Of a stretch of DNA of 64,000 bases, positions 22,650-35,224 are shown one piece after another; the stretch's first letter is position 1, and the number at the start of each line of letters is the position of its first letter. A model generated the notes under the pieces. It saw only the letters and a program-made list of their open reading frames with translations, was not told the origin of the DNA and searched no databases. Source of the DNA: Cynocephalus volans (taxonomy: Eukaryota; Chordata; Mammalia; Dermoptera; Cynocephalidae); NCBI RefSeq assembly GCF_027409185.1, contig NC_084468.1, positions 101,680,001 to 101,744,000 on the forward strand, in the 5' to 3' direction. Both the position numbers and the translations under genes were made by a program.

Positions 22650-23745
22650 ATAGCCTGAACATAACAACTACAGGTGAGAATATTTTCCACGTTGAGAAAA
22701 CCCAAAGTTAGTATAACCTAAGAATTTGCTATAGACATATTACAACTGATGGGGGTAAACATATGTGTATAACAAAAAAAAGTGTAATTGTACTTAACGC
22801 CTGTGGTTATTCATTGTGTTATACATCAGCAGGTAACCGCAGATATTATTTATCAATCATGTGTCACCAAATCAGTAGGGTCAACAGTCAACTTCATTTG
22901 ATCTTTTAGACTAAACCAACATTAGTTGCTTATATTTTTTTGGTCAGAAATAGAAACTAAATGTCTGGACTATGCAGTAGTTTGATGGAGTAAAAGTGGT
23001 GAAGTTTTATTGCAAGTTTTTGGTTTTAGGGATGAAACTGAAATCTTTATGAAAGAGATCTGCCCTTCGCCATTATTATAAAACACTGAATGCTTTGAAA
23101 ATTGGTTTTTGCTACAGACTTAATAATGTTCTTCAGATGAATTCAGTTTAAAATTACAAGGCAAAAAAAAAAGTGCTAACATGCAAAACTTATGCTACAA
23201 ATAATATCATTTAGATGAAAATGAATGTTGTTTGAATAACCAGTAATGTCAAAGTGTTTTACACACTTGTCATGCTGTCAAAAGTTAAAACAAAAAGTAA
23301 GATGACCATTCCCACAAAAATCTGTGGCAGATATATTTTCTGAGCTCAAAATAGTTTCAGCAGCTTTTTTCAGACCTGATGGAAGTTTAAAGGAAATTTC
23401 CGTATTTCAAAATACATTTAACTGTTCAATTGAAGAGCTTTCACCTAACCTAGCATTGGAAGTGATTAATCTGCAGCATAATGACTGGCCAAAAGGCAAA
23501 TGTCAACAGAGGCATCTAAGAGAATTTGATAAGTGCCTTCACAGACTTGAATAAGCTCAATTAAAATCATATGCTCATTGATTTATATCAGTATTTGTTA
23601 GTACTTATCTTTGTGAAAATACTTTTTAAAAGATAAAATATACAAAAAAAATTCTCATCGCATATTAGCATTAACAGATGAACATTTGCAATCTGTTTTT
23701 GATGAGAGGGAACGCTAAGTTTGCATTTTAATTAAGGGAAATGTT
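22650..23745 (+). mobile_element. Charlie-like hAT transposon, 3' part with transposase catalytic and dimerisation regions
   Basis: Degenerate plus-strand transposase. TTTGENIF (about 22664) and TTDGGKHMCITKK (about 22741) fall in the catalytic region. VNFI, then SGEVLLQVFGFRDETEIFMKE (22990-23055) and KLQGK (about 23157) follow. The open 76-codon piece at 23324-23554 includes NTFNCSIEELSPNLALEVINLQ. The hAT C-terminal dimerisation motif ISVFVSTYLCENTF lies at 23588-23628. Order and strand continue the N-terminal part at 16140-16620; roughly 70-80 residues between them are missing. Confidence 0.78.
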
Positions 23746-23751
23746 ATCCCC

Positions 23752-24195
23752 TGCATTATTTCACTAGGGCTGCCATAACAAAGTACCACAAACTGTGTGG
23801 CTTAACCAACAGAAATTTATTGTCTCGCAGGTTTGGAGGCTAGAAGTTCGAGATCAAGGCATTGCAAGATGGGTTCCTTCTGAGGATTGTGAGGAAGAAT
23901 CTGTTTTATGCTTCTCTCCTAGATGATTTTCCAGCAGTCTTAAGTGTTTCTTCGCTGTGGACACATCACCCTGATCTCTGACTGATGATCATAAGGCATT
24001 CTCTCTGGTGCACGTCTGTCTCCAAATTTTCCTTTTTCATATGACACCAGCAATATTGGAATAGGGTCGACCTTAATGACCTCATTTTAACTTGATTACT
24101 TCTGTAAAGTCCCTATCTCCAGATAAGGTTACATTATGAGATATGGAGGATTAGTACTTAAACATATGAATTTTGAGGAACACAATTTAATTTCA
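23752..24195 (-). mobile_element. MaLR LTR (MLT1 type)
   Basis: The plus strand reads actagggctgccataacaaa, then cttaaccaacagaaatttatt, and near the end gacctcattttaactt and aacatatgaattttgaggaa. These are the reverse complement of the MLT1 LTR in the correct order. No matching flanks were found. Confidence 0.82.
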
Positions 24196-24950
24196 TTCTT
24201 CTTATTAGTACTGTATTACAAAATATTGTACTTTATTATTGTTATTTGAATGCTATCCATAATAATTTGTGGAAATGTGTTATATCTTATTGTGTTACAT
24301 TGTATCTTATTGTCTTATTATATATATATTATTATATTTATTAAAAAACGTTGCACATTCTGATGTAAACTTCACTTGACCTTGATATGTTCAGGTTAGT
24401 GCTGCATTCTTGTGCTGTCTATGTGATGATTCAGCTTCCAGTTACTTTATGCTTCAGTTTATCCAGATATGTATCCTCCATTTGTAGTAAATAAATGAAT
24501 ACAGGACTGTAAGGTTTTGTGGAGAAGACTTAATAGGCTACTTGTTCCTTTATGTTAGTCAATTTCCCCAATTTAAAATCAATCCCTCTAGCTTTTAACT
24601 ATTATACTTAGGGCACTATTTTTAACTATTTTAACTATTATACTTAGAGGAGAGTTAGAGAAAGGGCACTTATGGGAAAACAAATGGCTTTTAGGAAAGA
24701 TAAACGGGCTCTTAGAAGAAAAAACAGGAGATACGGCAGTTTTGTCACAATGTCTTAATGTGGTTCCAACTTGTCCTCCCCAGTGATGAGTCAACCGTCC
24801 CTGGTTTTGTAACTCCTGGGAAAGGGATTTATCATAATTGAGTTCTGTTGGGAGGCTTTGTTTCTAAGCAGATAAGAAAGATAAAGAGAAAAAAGCCTAT
24901 TTTCAAATGTCTTTACCTCAAAACAATTTTTATGCCCCAGTGGTGTACTC
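24196..24950. other. Unassigned interval, possible old LTR segment
   Basis: Mostly AT-rich. A small direct repeat (ttttaactattatacttag at about 24594 and 24631) is present. The 24770-24880 segment (gatgagtcaaccgtccctgg, then gggatttatcataattgag) looks like an old LTR or ERV piece, but I cannot place it. Confidence 0.35.
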
Positions 24951-24954
24951 TGAT

Positions 24955-26940
24955 TTCCTTCAGTGTACTTGTCAACTTAATCACGATCGGGTAAGGTAGT
25001 AGCGTCAGGCAGCCTGGGTTCCATGTGTATACCTCTCTCTCCCTGTTGTACACAAGCAGCTCTACCTTCTCAGTTACCCCTGCCAATATGTTGACTTATT
25101 TTCCTGCCTATTAGTTCTTGGACACAAGGATTGCAAAGTTCCCAGAAGGCAGCCATAAACTTCTAGCTTTACCTTGGCAAGAATGTGCCCATTTGGGGAC
25201 AAAGACAACAGCTGTTTGTGGTTCCTGGTATTGCTGGTGGTCTGTCCTTTGTACTGTTTCCATTTCACAATTGACTGGAGCTAGGCCCACCAGAATTTAT
25301 GATTTTGCCAGTCTGATACCATCCAATTCAGCAAGTGGCCATGCATCCAGCACTGCACCTTACACAAGGTTCAATGACTACTAGGGTTTAGTTGCACTAG
25401 AGCTCTTTTGAAAATGACAGGTAATTCTGTGTGCAAATGATATGGCTTTGCTCTAGAACCTGGGGATAGGGGCTATGCTGTGATTCTCCCAAAGGGTCAT
25501 AAACTCCACATTGAATCTTTTCCTACAACCCTCACCATACAGGCTGTAGATTTTATGTTCCAATTTGAAAGGCTGAATGTGTCATAATTTGAACCAGCTG
25601 CAGAGCCTTTTCCAGTTCCAGGCCTTACTCAAAGCTTGCAACCTTTGTGTAATTAAGTATTTAGGCTAGAGAAGTATTCTTAAGTGAAAGAAATGGTTTG
25701 TCAGGTATTATGATTTTCCTTTATAGTGGAAGATGCAAAATGTAGCAATATTTCTTTTACTTTTGGAGAGAATGGCCTGGTGTGTTCTTTTCCCTGGACT
25801 CCTAAAAATTTTACTGATGACACAGGTATCTTTTCTTCCCTCTGTAGTGGTTAGGTCTAATGCCTCCAATGTGCTAACCACCTTCCGCTTAGTGGTCTTT
25901 CCTATCAAGAAGTATCTTTGATGTCATGGATTTCTGAAATGTTTTTCATGATGTCCAGTTCATCTGAGTCTCTTCAGACTGTACTGTGATCAAGAATGGG
26001 AACATTGGTATAGTTCTAGGACAACATTGTGAATATATATTGTTGTCCATTGCATGTGATTGTGAACTATTTCTGATCCTCTTTTTTCTCAGTTGGGATA
26101 TGAAAGAACACATTTGGTAAATCAATGACTGCAGATTATATACCAGAGGAAGTTTTAATCTATTCTAGTAAGATGCAATCTCTTAGATGATTACAAATTT
26201 GTCCATAGGCTATTTGAGTTTGTGAAAGCCTACAGTCATTCTGCAGGACCTTACTGGATTGTACCATATCCAGATGTTATTTATAAGGAGATATGATAAG
26301 GACCACTACTTCTGCACTCTTTAAATACTTAAGGGTAGCATTTCCCTTAAGGCTACTATTTCCCTGGGTTGTGATTTACTATCTTGTTAAGGGTTTTAGG
26401 TGTTTTCCTACTATAACAGCTTTTGCCAACAATCCAAGGGCCCAATGTGAATGTTATTTCAACTGTTGAGTATTTTGCTTCCAATTACACATACATGGGC
26501 TGTATAAATGATACCAAGTGGGTTTACAGAAACAGTATCCATTATAGACCAGATTTTGACAGGCTTCCAATTATTACCTAGTCTCTGTGTGATCCTCTGA
26601 AAGAGGGGTCATGGTAATGCTTTAGATATCTGACTATCAAATACCGCCTTATAATATATGGCCAACACTCATTGAAATGTCTGGGTTCTCCTTTTTTCCC
26701 ACTGTACAATAAATGGCTGTTGGTCCTTTTGGGGAAATGATGAGAGGAATCATTATAATACACAAATGCTGTGGTGTTCCTGGTCCTTCCTCAATAGGTT
26801 CCCACATTAGCAATCCCTTACAGCTACATGATTATCCATTCTTACTTTTCCATGAAAAACACACAAATGTAGAGTACTTGCTCTGCACAGCAGTGCAAAA
26901 CTGTAAAAATGATCCTACAAGCTGAAATCATGCAAAGCAT
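24955..26940 (-). mobile_element. Decayed ERV-L/MaLR-type internal region
   Basis: On the minus strand, around 26180-26340, broken frames give an RT-like series (AEVVVLIISPY, then RMTVGFHKLK) matching the start of ERV-L RT. The GC-richer flanks on both sides have the same repeat character and probably carry protease-side (higher coordinate) and later pol (lower coordinate) sequence. Many stops show it is ancient. Limits are approximate, and no LTR was identified. Confidence 0.55.
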
Positions 26941-26959
26941 TCTTAACAATTAACAGGAA

Positions 26960-27560
26960 AAATTATGACTGTTTCATGACCTCTAAAATGGTTTGTGAAA
27001 TATTAAAATTCTCTTATTGTCTGTTATTTATGTACAGGGAAATAAAAAATGTTAAAACTAATATTTATTAAATTGTAATTTAAGACATTAGAAACATCGG
27101 GGATTGAAGTGTTTTATTTCTTTGCAGAAAAATCATCAAGAATACTGCAAATAGCACTATTCTTCTTCTAAAAATTAAATTTGGAGCAAATATCCTTTTT
27201 ATTTCATAGTGAATTGTTGTAGTCCTGTCTAAATTTGGATCAGCTTCCAGTGTTTAATCCTCTGCACTTTCAATACCACAAAATTTATCCTAGAGTTTCA
27301 TTAAAGAATTTTTTTAGCTGATGGCATTTCCTCTGGAACATTTTTATCCTTTTTATCATAATAAAATTTATGTTGATAAGTTTGTCTTCACCAAATTCCT
27401 CTGCCTGCATATCTAGAGTTTCTTCACCTCCAGCAGTTCAACATTCCCACTGTCGCTATTTCTTCTATAACTTCATTTCATCTGATTTGAATTTCACTTC
27501 CAGCATAGTCACTTTTTGTTACTCTGTTGACTAAATTCCTTCTTTTGATTATGCATTGTA
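26960..27560 (-). mobile_element. Tigger (pogo-like) transposase C-terminal relic
   Basis: Minus-strand translation around 27212-27290 gives GIESAED, a stop, then TLEADPNLDRTTTI, a characteristic C-terminal segment of Tigger/pogo transposases. Upstream on the minus strand a VPEEMPSAKKFFNE stretch (27320-27360) fits the acidic linker. Stops and shifts show it is dead. The AT-rich DNA on either side is presumably element UTR. Confidence 0.65.
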
Positions 27561-28025
27561 GTAAAATGTCACATGGACTATTCAGTGGGAGACAAGAAGG
27601 AACCACAATTGCGTGCTTTCCTATCTGTGTGTGAGTTGTATGACATGTGCCTCCACAGATTTTGTAATATAGTAACTAGTCACTGATCGTGATATGTACC
27701 TGTTATTTAAGTTGAGATTTGTGGACTGAGGACTTAGCAGTGACATTTGTACTTTTTACAATTACTCACAGTTAACATACTGTGGTAACTGAGATTTGAA
27801 TGCTGATGTTGGGGAGAATGAAATTCTTTAACTTAGCTACGGTAACTGAAATTCAAGCACATCAGAACATACAATACAGGATGTAACATTCATGAAGTTT
27901 ATGTGGTAAATAACATGGCATTCATGTGTAAATAAATGTTTTACATCTTCAAAAAAAAAACATTCTAAATGAGGACTGCCATTGTCTCTGTGGGTTATGT
28001 GTTTGTGCATGCACACATGAGCCTC
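27561..28025. other. Unassigned, perhaps more of the Tigger element
   Basis: No clear match. The minus-strand frame at 27837-28028 has no recognisable domain. Contains an A10 run near 27951. Confidence 0.35.
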
Positions 28026-28029
28026 CACC

Positions 28030-28120
28030 CAAGACCTATTAAGTTAGAAACTCTAGGCTGGAGCTCAGCAACCTATATAGCTGTATTTTAACAAGGCCTC
28101 CAAGTGATTCTGTGTGCTAA
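28030..28120 (+). repeat. MER5-like hAT MITE fragment
   Basis: ctattaagttagaaactctaggctgg, then aacaaggcctccaagtgattctg, parallels the MER5 family core (attctgattt..., then aacaagctccc-aggtgattct). A (CA)n tract follows at 28124-28150. Confidence 0.5.
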
Positions 28121-28288
28121 GTTTACACACACACACACAAACACACACACTCCATCATCATCACCACCATCATTGCCTGCCCATCTATTTTGCTCCTAGT
28201 AATAATGAATTCTCTACAACTCTGTGCAGGTGAAGCCACCTTGCCTGACATAATTGTAACTCACTGGCTGCCTGTTAGTGGTTAGGCA

Positions 28289-28679
28289 CTAATAGCTGAC
28301 CTCTACTGCTCCAGTTCCCATCATTACCAAGGATATTAACAAGCCCAACTTTGTGGCCAGTTCTCCTACAATCACTCCTGACCTGCAGAGGAAAGATATC
28401 ATGGAACTTTGCAATTCTGGTTCCTCACTCACTAGTGCATTTCTGATGGGCTTAGTGAATGGTGTGTCTTCTGGTTTTTCCCTTGAAACACAGAAGCACT
28501 GTGGTGAATTTTCAGGCTTTGCACAGTATACTCTTTCTAGTATATCAAATACATTTTTATTCCTTCCTGAACTGCCTGCCACACAGGCATTTTCCCTTCA
28601 CACGGCACGGGCCATTGCTCCTAGGAGCTGCTATAGTGGAGAGTTTGCTCTGTCCTCTATGATACTTACAAATCAGTGA
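28289..28679 (-). other. Unidentified region, open on both strands
   Basis: A 97-codon minus-strand frame (28289-28582) encodes MAGSSGRNKNVFDILERVY and continues with ordinary amino-acid composition. A 108-codon plus-strand frame overlaps it (28353-28679). No domain was recognised. Position and strand would fit the gag part of the ERV-L relic at 25-27 kb, separated from it by the Tigger element, or an old processed pseudogene. The start codons are not supported by context. Confidence 0.3.
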
Positions 28680-28689
28680 CCACATAACA

Positions 28690-29830
28690 TGTACCTAAGG
28701 CTGTATTAATTAATCTGCTCTCAAAAAAACTGGGGTCTTTGTCAGTGTATTAAAGCTCATACCCTGAATGAGTTACCCTCAGTTCAAAAATTCTTCAGTA
28801 TCAAATATTATATTCTATTTCCCTTGACCAAGCACCCTCAGATCCCATACCCATGCATACTACCTTGGCCACTGCCAATACCGGTTGACTGATTTCAGAG
28901 TTTAACCCTAGTTATCACTCTGTCAAGGAAATGAGAGCAGATATCCTGAGGAAGGACCTTGTTGTCTTGCAATGATGAGACTTTTTCAGTGTCTTCCTCC
29001 AATGGGGAGGGCCCTTGATTTTTGGACACTTCTGCAGGTTCTAAGGGTATGGAGGAGTCTGGGGAGTCAAAATCTTTGGAGGTATCTACCCAGGTATTTT
29101 TTTCCCCTGTGGCATAAGAGATCTCAGCAAATATCATTTTTGAAACTTGATAAATATGTCAAGTCATAAGTTTAACCTTCAGTTTTACTGATCTCCCACT
29201 TCTTGTTATCAATCACAGTCTTTTTGCCCTTCACACTTAATTTACACTTTTTATTAACTGCCTTCCTTTTTTCATTATCCCTCTGAAGGCATTAGCACAA
29301 CTTAATAACAACCAGCCAGTTCTATAGTCCTTGTACGCACTGTTCTCCTAGTTTTAAAAGTCTCATTTATTGCAAAATGCAGGACATTCCCTCTACTGGA
29401 ACATTCTTCCAAATCATCCAATGAATCTTTTAACAATGGCTTTGACATTGTGCAGAGACTATCCATGCCCAATCTACTACCTGAGATGGGGTCCTTATTG
29501 CAAATGTGGCAGGGATGATTCAGTACCCAAATCTCATCCTGCCATCTGCTTTAACAAGTCACTCCCCACTGTGCCAATTCAGGACCTATCAGGGGCAAAT
29601 GCTGATATGGATCTTGAATGTAATAGTTTTCTCAGAGAAATATGCTGTGAAAGAAAACAAGAAGAAGCTGGATGAGGCAGAAAAAGACTTCAGACTGTGG
29701 AGCCAGTGTGACATCAGTGAAAAGAAATGGAGGAAGAAACAGAACTGGGCAGAGAGCGCCTTAGACTGCAATGTACTTTTGACAGTGTTCCAACCAACCC
29801 AACAGTGAGCTCTGGAGTAAAGAAATAGCC
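28690..29830. other. GC-richer unassigned region, likely old repeat or retrocopy
   Basis: Base composition is more balanced than in the neighbouring AT-rich DNA. Open pieces of 80-101 codons occur on both strands (28895-29137 minus, 29370-29675 and 29506-29808 plus). The second plus-strand piece ends in a charged segment (KKLDEAEKDFRLWSQCDISE). The start of the 29370 region resembles an L2 word (gacattccctctactggaac). None could be assigned with confidence. Confidence 0.3.
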
Positions 29831-30330
29831 AGATTCTATTTACCCCACTGTGCTCAGTAATTGGCTGGGGACAAATGCTTGTGAAGAGTATGACCTCAAC
29901 TCAGAATCACAGGCAGATCCAAAAGGCACTACAGATGAATGCTGTTAGCTAACTACATCTCTTGAAGTTGAAAGACAAGTTCTTTCCTGAAGGGAGATCC
30001 AAGAAATGCATTCTTGGCATATATCCTCTCTTTGTCTTTGTTCATGACTTTATTATGGCCCCAGAAAGAAGCATATACAATTCAGACCTGTTTGCAATAT
30101 GCCAAAAAATGCATTTTATATCAGTGGAAAATGTTAGATAATAAGTTCCCTAAACTCATAAAACATATTTCTCTTAATATGCTGAGGGAAAGTCCTATGG
30201 AATAAGCCTAATAATGGTTGGAGCTTATGTAATAAAGCTTTTCAAATAATGTTATTGTAATTTTAATGGTAAAATTGGAGAGTTCTTAATTTTTTCTTGA
30301 CTATTCATATATATATATTTATTTATAAAT

Positions 30331-30363
<33 letters not shown>

Positions 30364-30589
30364 CAAATATATATATATTTGTAATCAGAATTACTAGGTT
30401 GGGATAAGAATTGTTTTTTAAATGTTTTAATTAGATTGGCTTTTTTTTGTCTACATGATACAATAATGAAAGTGATTTTAATAAAAATATTTATTTTTGA
30501 GAGCTTCTCTTTTATGTTTTTGTAAACTATCAGAGATTTTGCTTGGTCGTTATAAAAATTCATTCCTTTACTGAGCTACCCATCGAGTC
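29831..30589. other. Unassigned interval with a TA/CA microsatellite
   Basis: Only the compound (TA)n-(CA)n-(TA)n tract at 30305-30380 is recognisable. The 103-codon minus-strand frame over it is an artefact of the repeat. Confidence 0.5.
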
Positions 30590-31605
30590 ATATCAGTTCA
30601 AATTTAAAGAAATTGAAATCACCCCAAGTATCTTTTCAGACCACAATGGATTAAAACTAGAAATCAATACCAAGCAAAATTCTGGAAACTACTCAAGTGC
30701 ATGGAAACTGAACAACAGACTCTTGAGTGTCCAAGAAGAAGTTAAACAGGGAATCAAAAATGTCTTCAAACTAACAAAAATAAAGATACATCATGCCAAA
30801 ACTATGGGATCCTGCAAAAGCAGTACTAAGAGGGAAGTATTTTGCAATAAATGCTTACATCAAAAGAATGAGAAGATTTCAAATAAATGAGCTAACACCA
30901 CACCTCTGAGAACTAGAAAAACAACAATCCAATCCCAAAATTAGTAGGCAGAAAGAAATAATCAAGATCAGGGCAGAACTAAAAGAAATAGAGACCCAAA
31001 AAACAATACAAAAGATCAATGAAACAAAAAGTTGTTTTTTTGAGAAGACAGATAAAATAGACAAACCATTATCTAGGGTAACACACACACACACACAAAA
31101 AAAAAAAGAGCGAGAGAAGACCCAAAGAACAAAAATCAGAAATGAAAAGGGAGACGTTACAATTGATACCACAAAAATATGAACAATCAGTAGAGATTAT
31201 TAATAAATAATTGTACACCAACAAATATGAAAACCTGGAGGAAATTTCAGAACACATACAAACTACCAAGACTGAACCAAAATGAAATACAGACCCTGAA
31301 TGAACAGACAAATAACAAGCAATGACATTGAACTAGTAATCAGAAATCTTCCAACAAAGAAAAGCCCAGGACTGGATGGCTTTACAGCTGAATTCTATCA
31401 AACATTTAAAAAAGCATTAATACCACTTCTTTTCAAACTTTTCCAAATAATTGAAACAGAAGCCATTTTCCCAAACTCATTTTATGAGGCCAGCATCACC
31501 CTGATACCAAAACCAGATAATGACACAACATGAAAAGAAAACTACAGGCCAATATCCTTGATGAAAATAGATGCAAATATCCTCAAAAAAATACTAATCC
31601 TAATA
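30590..31605 (+). mobile_element. LINE-1 ORF2 fragment, linker to early RT
   Basis: Begins in the endonuclease-RT linker (tatcagttcaaatttaaagaa) and ends inside the RT domain after a spot corresponding to MKIDANIL. Open pieces at 30543-30890 and 31300-31533 contain [21 protein letters not shown]. Stops and a short (AC)n tract (31081-31098) break it. It ends abruptly at 31605, with neither a 3' UTR nor an A-tail. Confidence 0.9.
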
Positions 31606-31965
31606 TCTGGGCATATTTGTTCATGTGAGCAGAGGGATTGGTTCCTAAATAATTTTCATATAAGTCTGGTTAAATACAAGAACACCTCTCCAGCCTGTTA
31701 TTTAGTTCTGTTTTTCCTACTGTAGATTGTTGCAGATTGCAAAGAATCTGTTTCTATTGCAGTATATTTTCACCAAACCACTTAACCCTAAAGTCTCCTA
31801 CTTTGCAGCTGAGCATCCAATCAGGTGACCCTTGGGTCACTTTCACTGATATCAAATGTAGTATGACCACCAGTATCATCCTTTTATCACAGATGAATTA
31901 TGCCTTAGAACCATGAAAACAGATGAATAATATTCACAGGTACCATCTAAGTAAATCTCTGGTCT
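31606..31965. other. Unassigned 360-bp block between two LINE-1 copies
   Basis: Not LINE-1 and of more balanced composition. No family was recognised. It may be pre-existing repeat sequence or the target DNA of the second LINE-1. Confidence 0.4.
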
Positions 31966-34900
31966 GGGTACTGCAAAAGCAGTACTATGAGGCAAGTTTA
32001 TTGTCATTAATGCTACATCAAAAAAAAAAAAAAAAAGGAAAGATTTCAAATAAACAACTTAATACTACAACTCAAAGAACTAGAAAACAAGAATAAACCA
32101 TTCCCAAAATTAGTAGGTGGAAAGACATAATTAAGATCAGATTAGAACTAAAGGAAATAGAGGCCTCCAAAAGTGATACAAAAGATCAATGAAATAAAAA
32201 GCTGTTTTTTGGAGAAGATAAACAAAATAGACAAGCCATTAGCTAGGTTGACAGATAAAGAAGACAGAAGACCCAAATAACAAAAAAACAAATGAAAAAG
32301 GAGACATTATAACCAATACTTCAGAAATAGAAAAAATCATTAGACACTATTACAAACAGCTATATGACAACAAATTTGAAAATCCGGAGAAAATGGACAA
32401 ATTTCTGGACACACACAAACTACCAAGACTAACGAAAGACACAGAAGACCTGAACAGACTCATAACAAGCAACAAAATTGAAGCAGTAATCAGCAGTCTC
32501 CCAACAAAGAAAAGCCCAGGACCAGATGGCTTTACTGCTGAATTCTACCAGAACTTTTAAAAGGAATTAATTTGGTTCATTCCAAACTATTGCAAAAAAT
32601 TGAAACAGGGTGCATTCTCCCAAACTCATTCTATAAGGTCAGAGTCCCCTTGATACCCAAAACAGACAGAGTTACAATAAAAAAGAAAATAGAAAACTAC
32701 ATACCAATATCTTTGATGAACATAGGCACAAAAATCATCAAGAAAATACTAGCAACAGAATACAGCAACATGCTCAAAAAGAAAAAAAAAAAAAATGCCA
32801 TGATCACATGAGACTCATCCCAGGGAGACAAGGATGGTTCAACATACACAAGTCAGTAAATATGATACACCACACCAACAAAGTTGAGGACAAAAGCCAT
32901 ATGATTATTTGACAAAAGCCAACATCCCTTCATGATGAAGTCTATTACAATTAGGTATAGAAGGAAAATATCTCAACACAATAAAAGCCATTTACAACAA
33001 ACCCACCACCAAGATCATCCAGAATGAAAAGCTTTCAGCTTTTTCCTTAAGAACAGGAACAAAATAAGAATGCCCGCTCTCACCACTCCTATATAAAGTA
33101 GTGTTAGAAGTGGGAGGAAGAGAAATCGGGCAAGAGAAAGAAATAATGGCATCCAAATTGGAAAGATGAAGTCAAACTTTTTCTGTTTGTACATGATATG
33201 AGCCTATATATAGAAAATCCTAAAGATTTGACCCCAAAATTCTTAGAGCTGATTAACAATTTCAGTAATGTTGCAGAATATAAAATCAACACCCCCAAAC
33301 TAGTAGCATTTTAATCCTCCAATAATGAACTATCAGATAAAGAAATCAAGAAAGCAAACCCATTTACAATAGTCACCAAAAGAATAAAGTACCTAGGAAT
33401 CAATTTCACCAAGGAGGTGAAAATCTCTACAAAGGGAGTTACAAATCACTATGGAAAGAAATTAAAGACAAAAAGGTGAAAGCATTCCATGTTCTTGGAT
33501 TGGTAGAATAAACATTGCAAAAATGTTCACACTCCCAAAGTAATCTACAGATTCAATGCAATCCCTATCAAAATACCAATGGTATTCTTCACAGAAATAG
33601 AAAAAAAAAAAAAATCCTAACATATATTATACAACAAAAGACCATGAATAAACAAAGAAATTCTGAGCAAAATAAATAAACAAATAAATAAAGTTGGAAG
33701 CATAACACTACCTGACTTCAAATTATACTATGAAGCTATAGTAACCCAAACAGCATGGTACTGCCATAACAATAGATACTTGGACAAACGGAACAGAATA
33801 GAGAATCCAGAAATCAACACACATACTTACAGCCAACTGATTTTGACAAAGGCAGCAAGAACATACGTTGGGGAAAAGACTGCCTCTTCAATTAATGGTG
33901 CTAGGGAAACTAGACATTCTTAGGCAGAAGAATGAAACTAGATATGCACCTCTAACCAAATACCGAAATCAACTCAAAATGAATTAAAGACTTAAGTATA
34001 AGACATGAAAAGTTAAAAACTACTAAAGAAAAAATCATAGGGTAAACAGTTTAGGAAATAGGACTGGGCAAAGACTTTATGAATGAAACCCCCAAAGCAC
34101 AAGCAACAAAAGAAAAAATAAATAAATGGGTTTGTATCAAACTTAAAACCTTCTTCACAGCAAGGGAAACAATTAACAGAGTGAAAAGACAACTTATGGA
34201 TTAGGAGAAAATATTTCCAAACTATACATCTGACATGAGATTAATGTCCAGAATATACAAGGAACTCAACTACACAGTAAAAAAACAAATAACACAGTTA
34301 ATAAATGGGCAAAGGAGCTGAACAGACATTTTTAGAAAGAACACATACAAATGGCCAACAGGTACTCGAAAACATGCTGAATATCACTAATCATCGGAGA
34401 AATACAAATCAAAACCACACTGAGATATCATCTCACCTTAGTTAGACTGGTTATAGTCAGAAAGACTGAGAATAATAAATGCTGATGATGATGTGGAGAA
34501 AGAGGAACTCTTCTACACTGTTGTTGGGACTGTAAATTAGGACAGCCACTATAGAAAACAGCATGGAGGTTTCTCAAACAACTACAGATAAACCTATCAT
34601 ACAAATCAGCAATCCCACTTCTGGGTTTATACCCAAAGGAATTGAAATCATCGTATCAAAGGAGACATGCACTCCCATGTTCATCACAGCTCTATTTACA
34701 TTTGCCAAGATATGGAACCAACCTAAATGTTGATTGATCAATGACTGGATCAGGAAAATTTGGTATATATGCACAACAGATTACTACTCAGCCATAAAAA
34801 AATAATGACACTCTGCCATTTGTTCCAATATGGATGAGCTTGGAAAAAATTATGTTAAGTGAGATAAGCCTTGCCCAGAGAGAAAAAGACTGCGTGTTTT

Positions 34901-35192
34901 CACTTAAAAGTGGGAGATAAGAGAGAGCTAAGAGAGAAGGAAGGAAAGACTGCAGTGAGGTGTTGGACTTGCAGAGGGAGAGAACATACCTAGGCTTGAC
35001 AAGGTTGGAGGGGAGGAGGGGGAAAGTGGTCTGGGAGAGCCTGAGTGGGAAAAATGGGGAATAATTTCAATTTTAGGTGGTGGGCATGCTGATAGCATTG
35101 ATTTGCTCATCACATCTTGGGTATAGGTGCTCACGATCAACTCTGTGCCCTGCGAATATATATATAGTCAATAAAAATAAAAAGGAAATAAG
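31966..35192 (+). mobile_element. LINE-1 copy, 5'-truncated, 3' complete
   Basis: Starts in the ORF2 linker at ctgcaaaagcagtactatgagg and runs collinearly through RT, the C-terminal region and the 3' UTR to an AATAAAAATAAAA tail. The reading frame is heavily broken. The RT catalytic box is degraded to FVHDM near 33190, and A-runs have expanded at 32020, 32780 and 33600. The 3' UTR (34920-35190) includes the G-rich purine tract at 35005-35030. No target duplication was recognised. Confidence 0.93.
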
Positions 35193-35224
35193 AAAAAAAG
35201 CAAAGATTGTGAAAGATAAATTTT

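Noticed and set aside
30252..30563. 103-codon minus-strand frame
   Set aside because: Much of it translates a TA/CA microsatellite.
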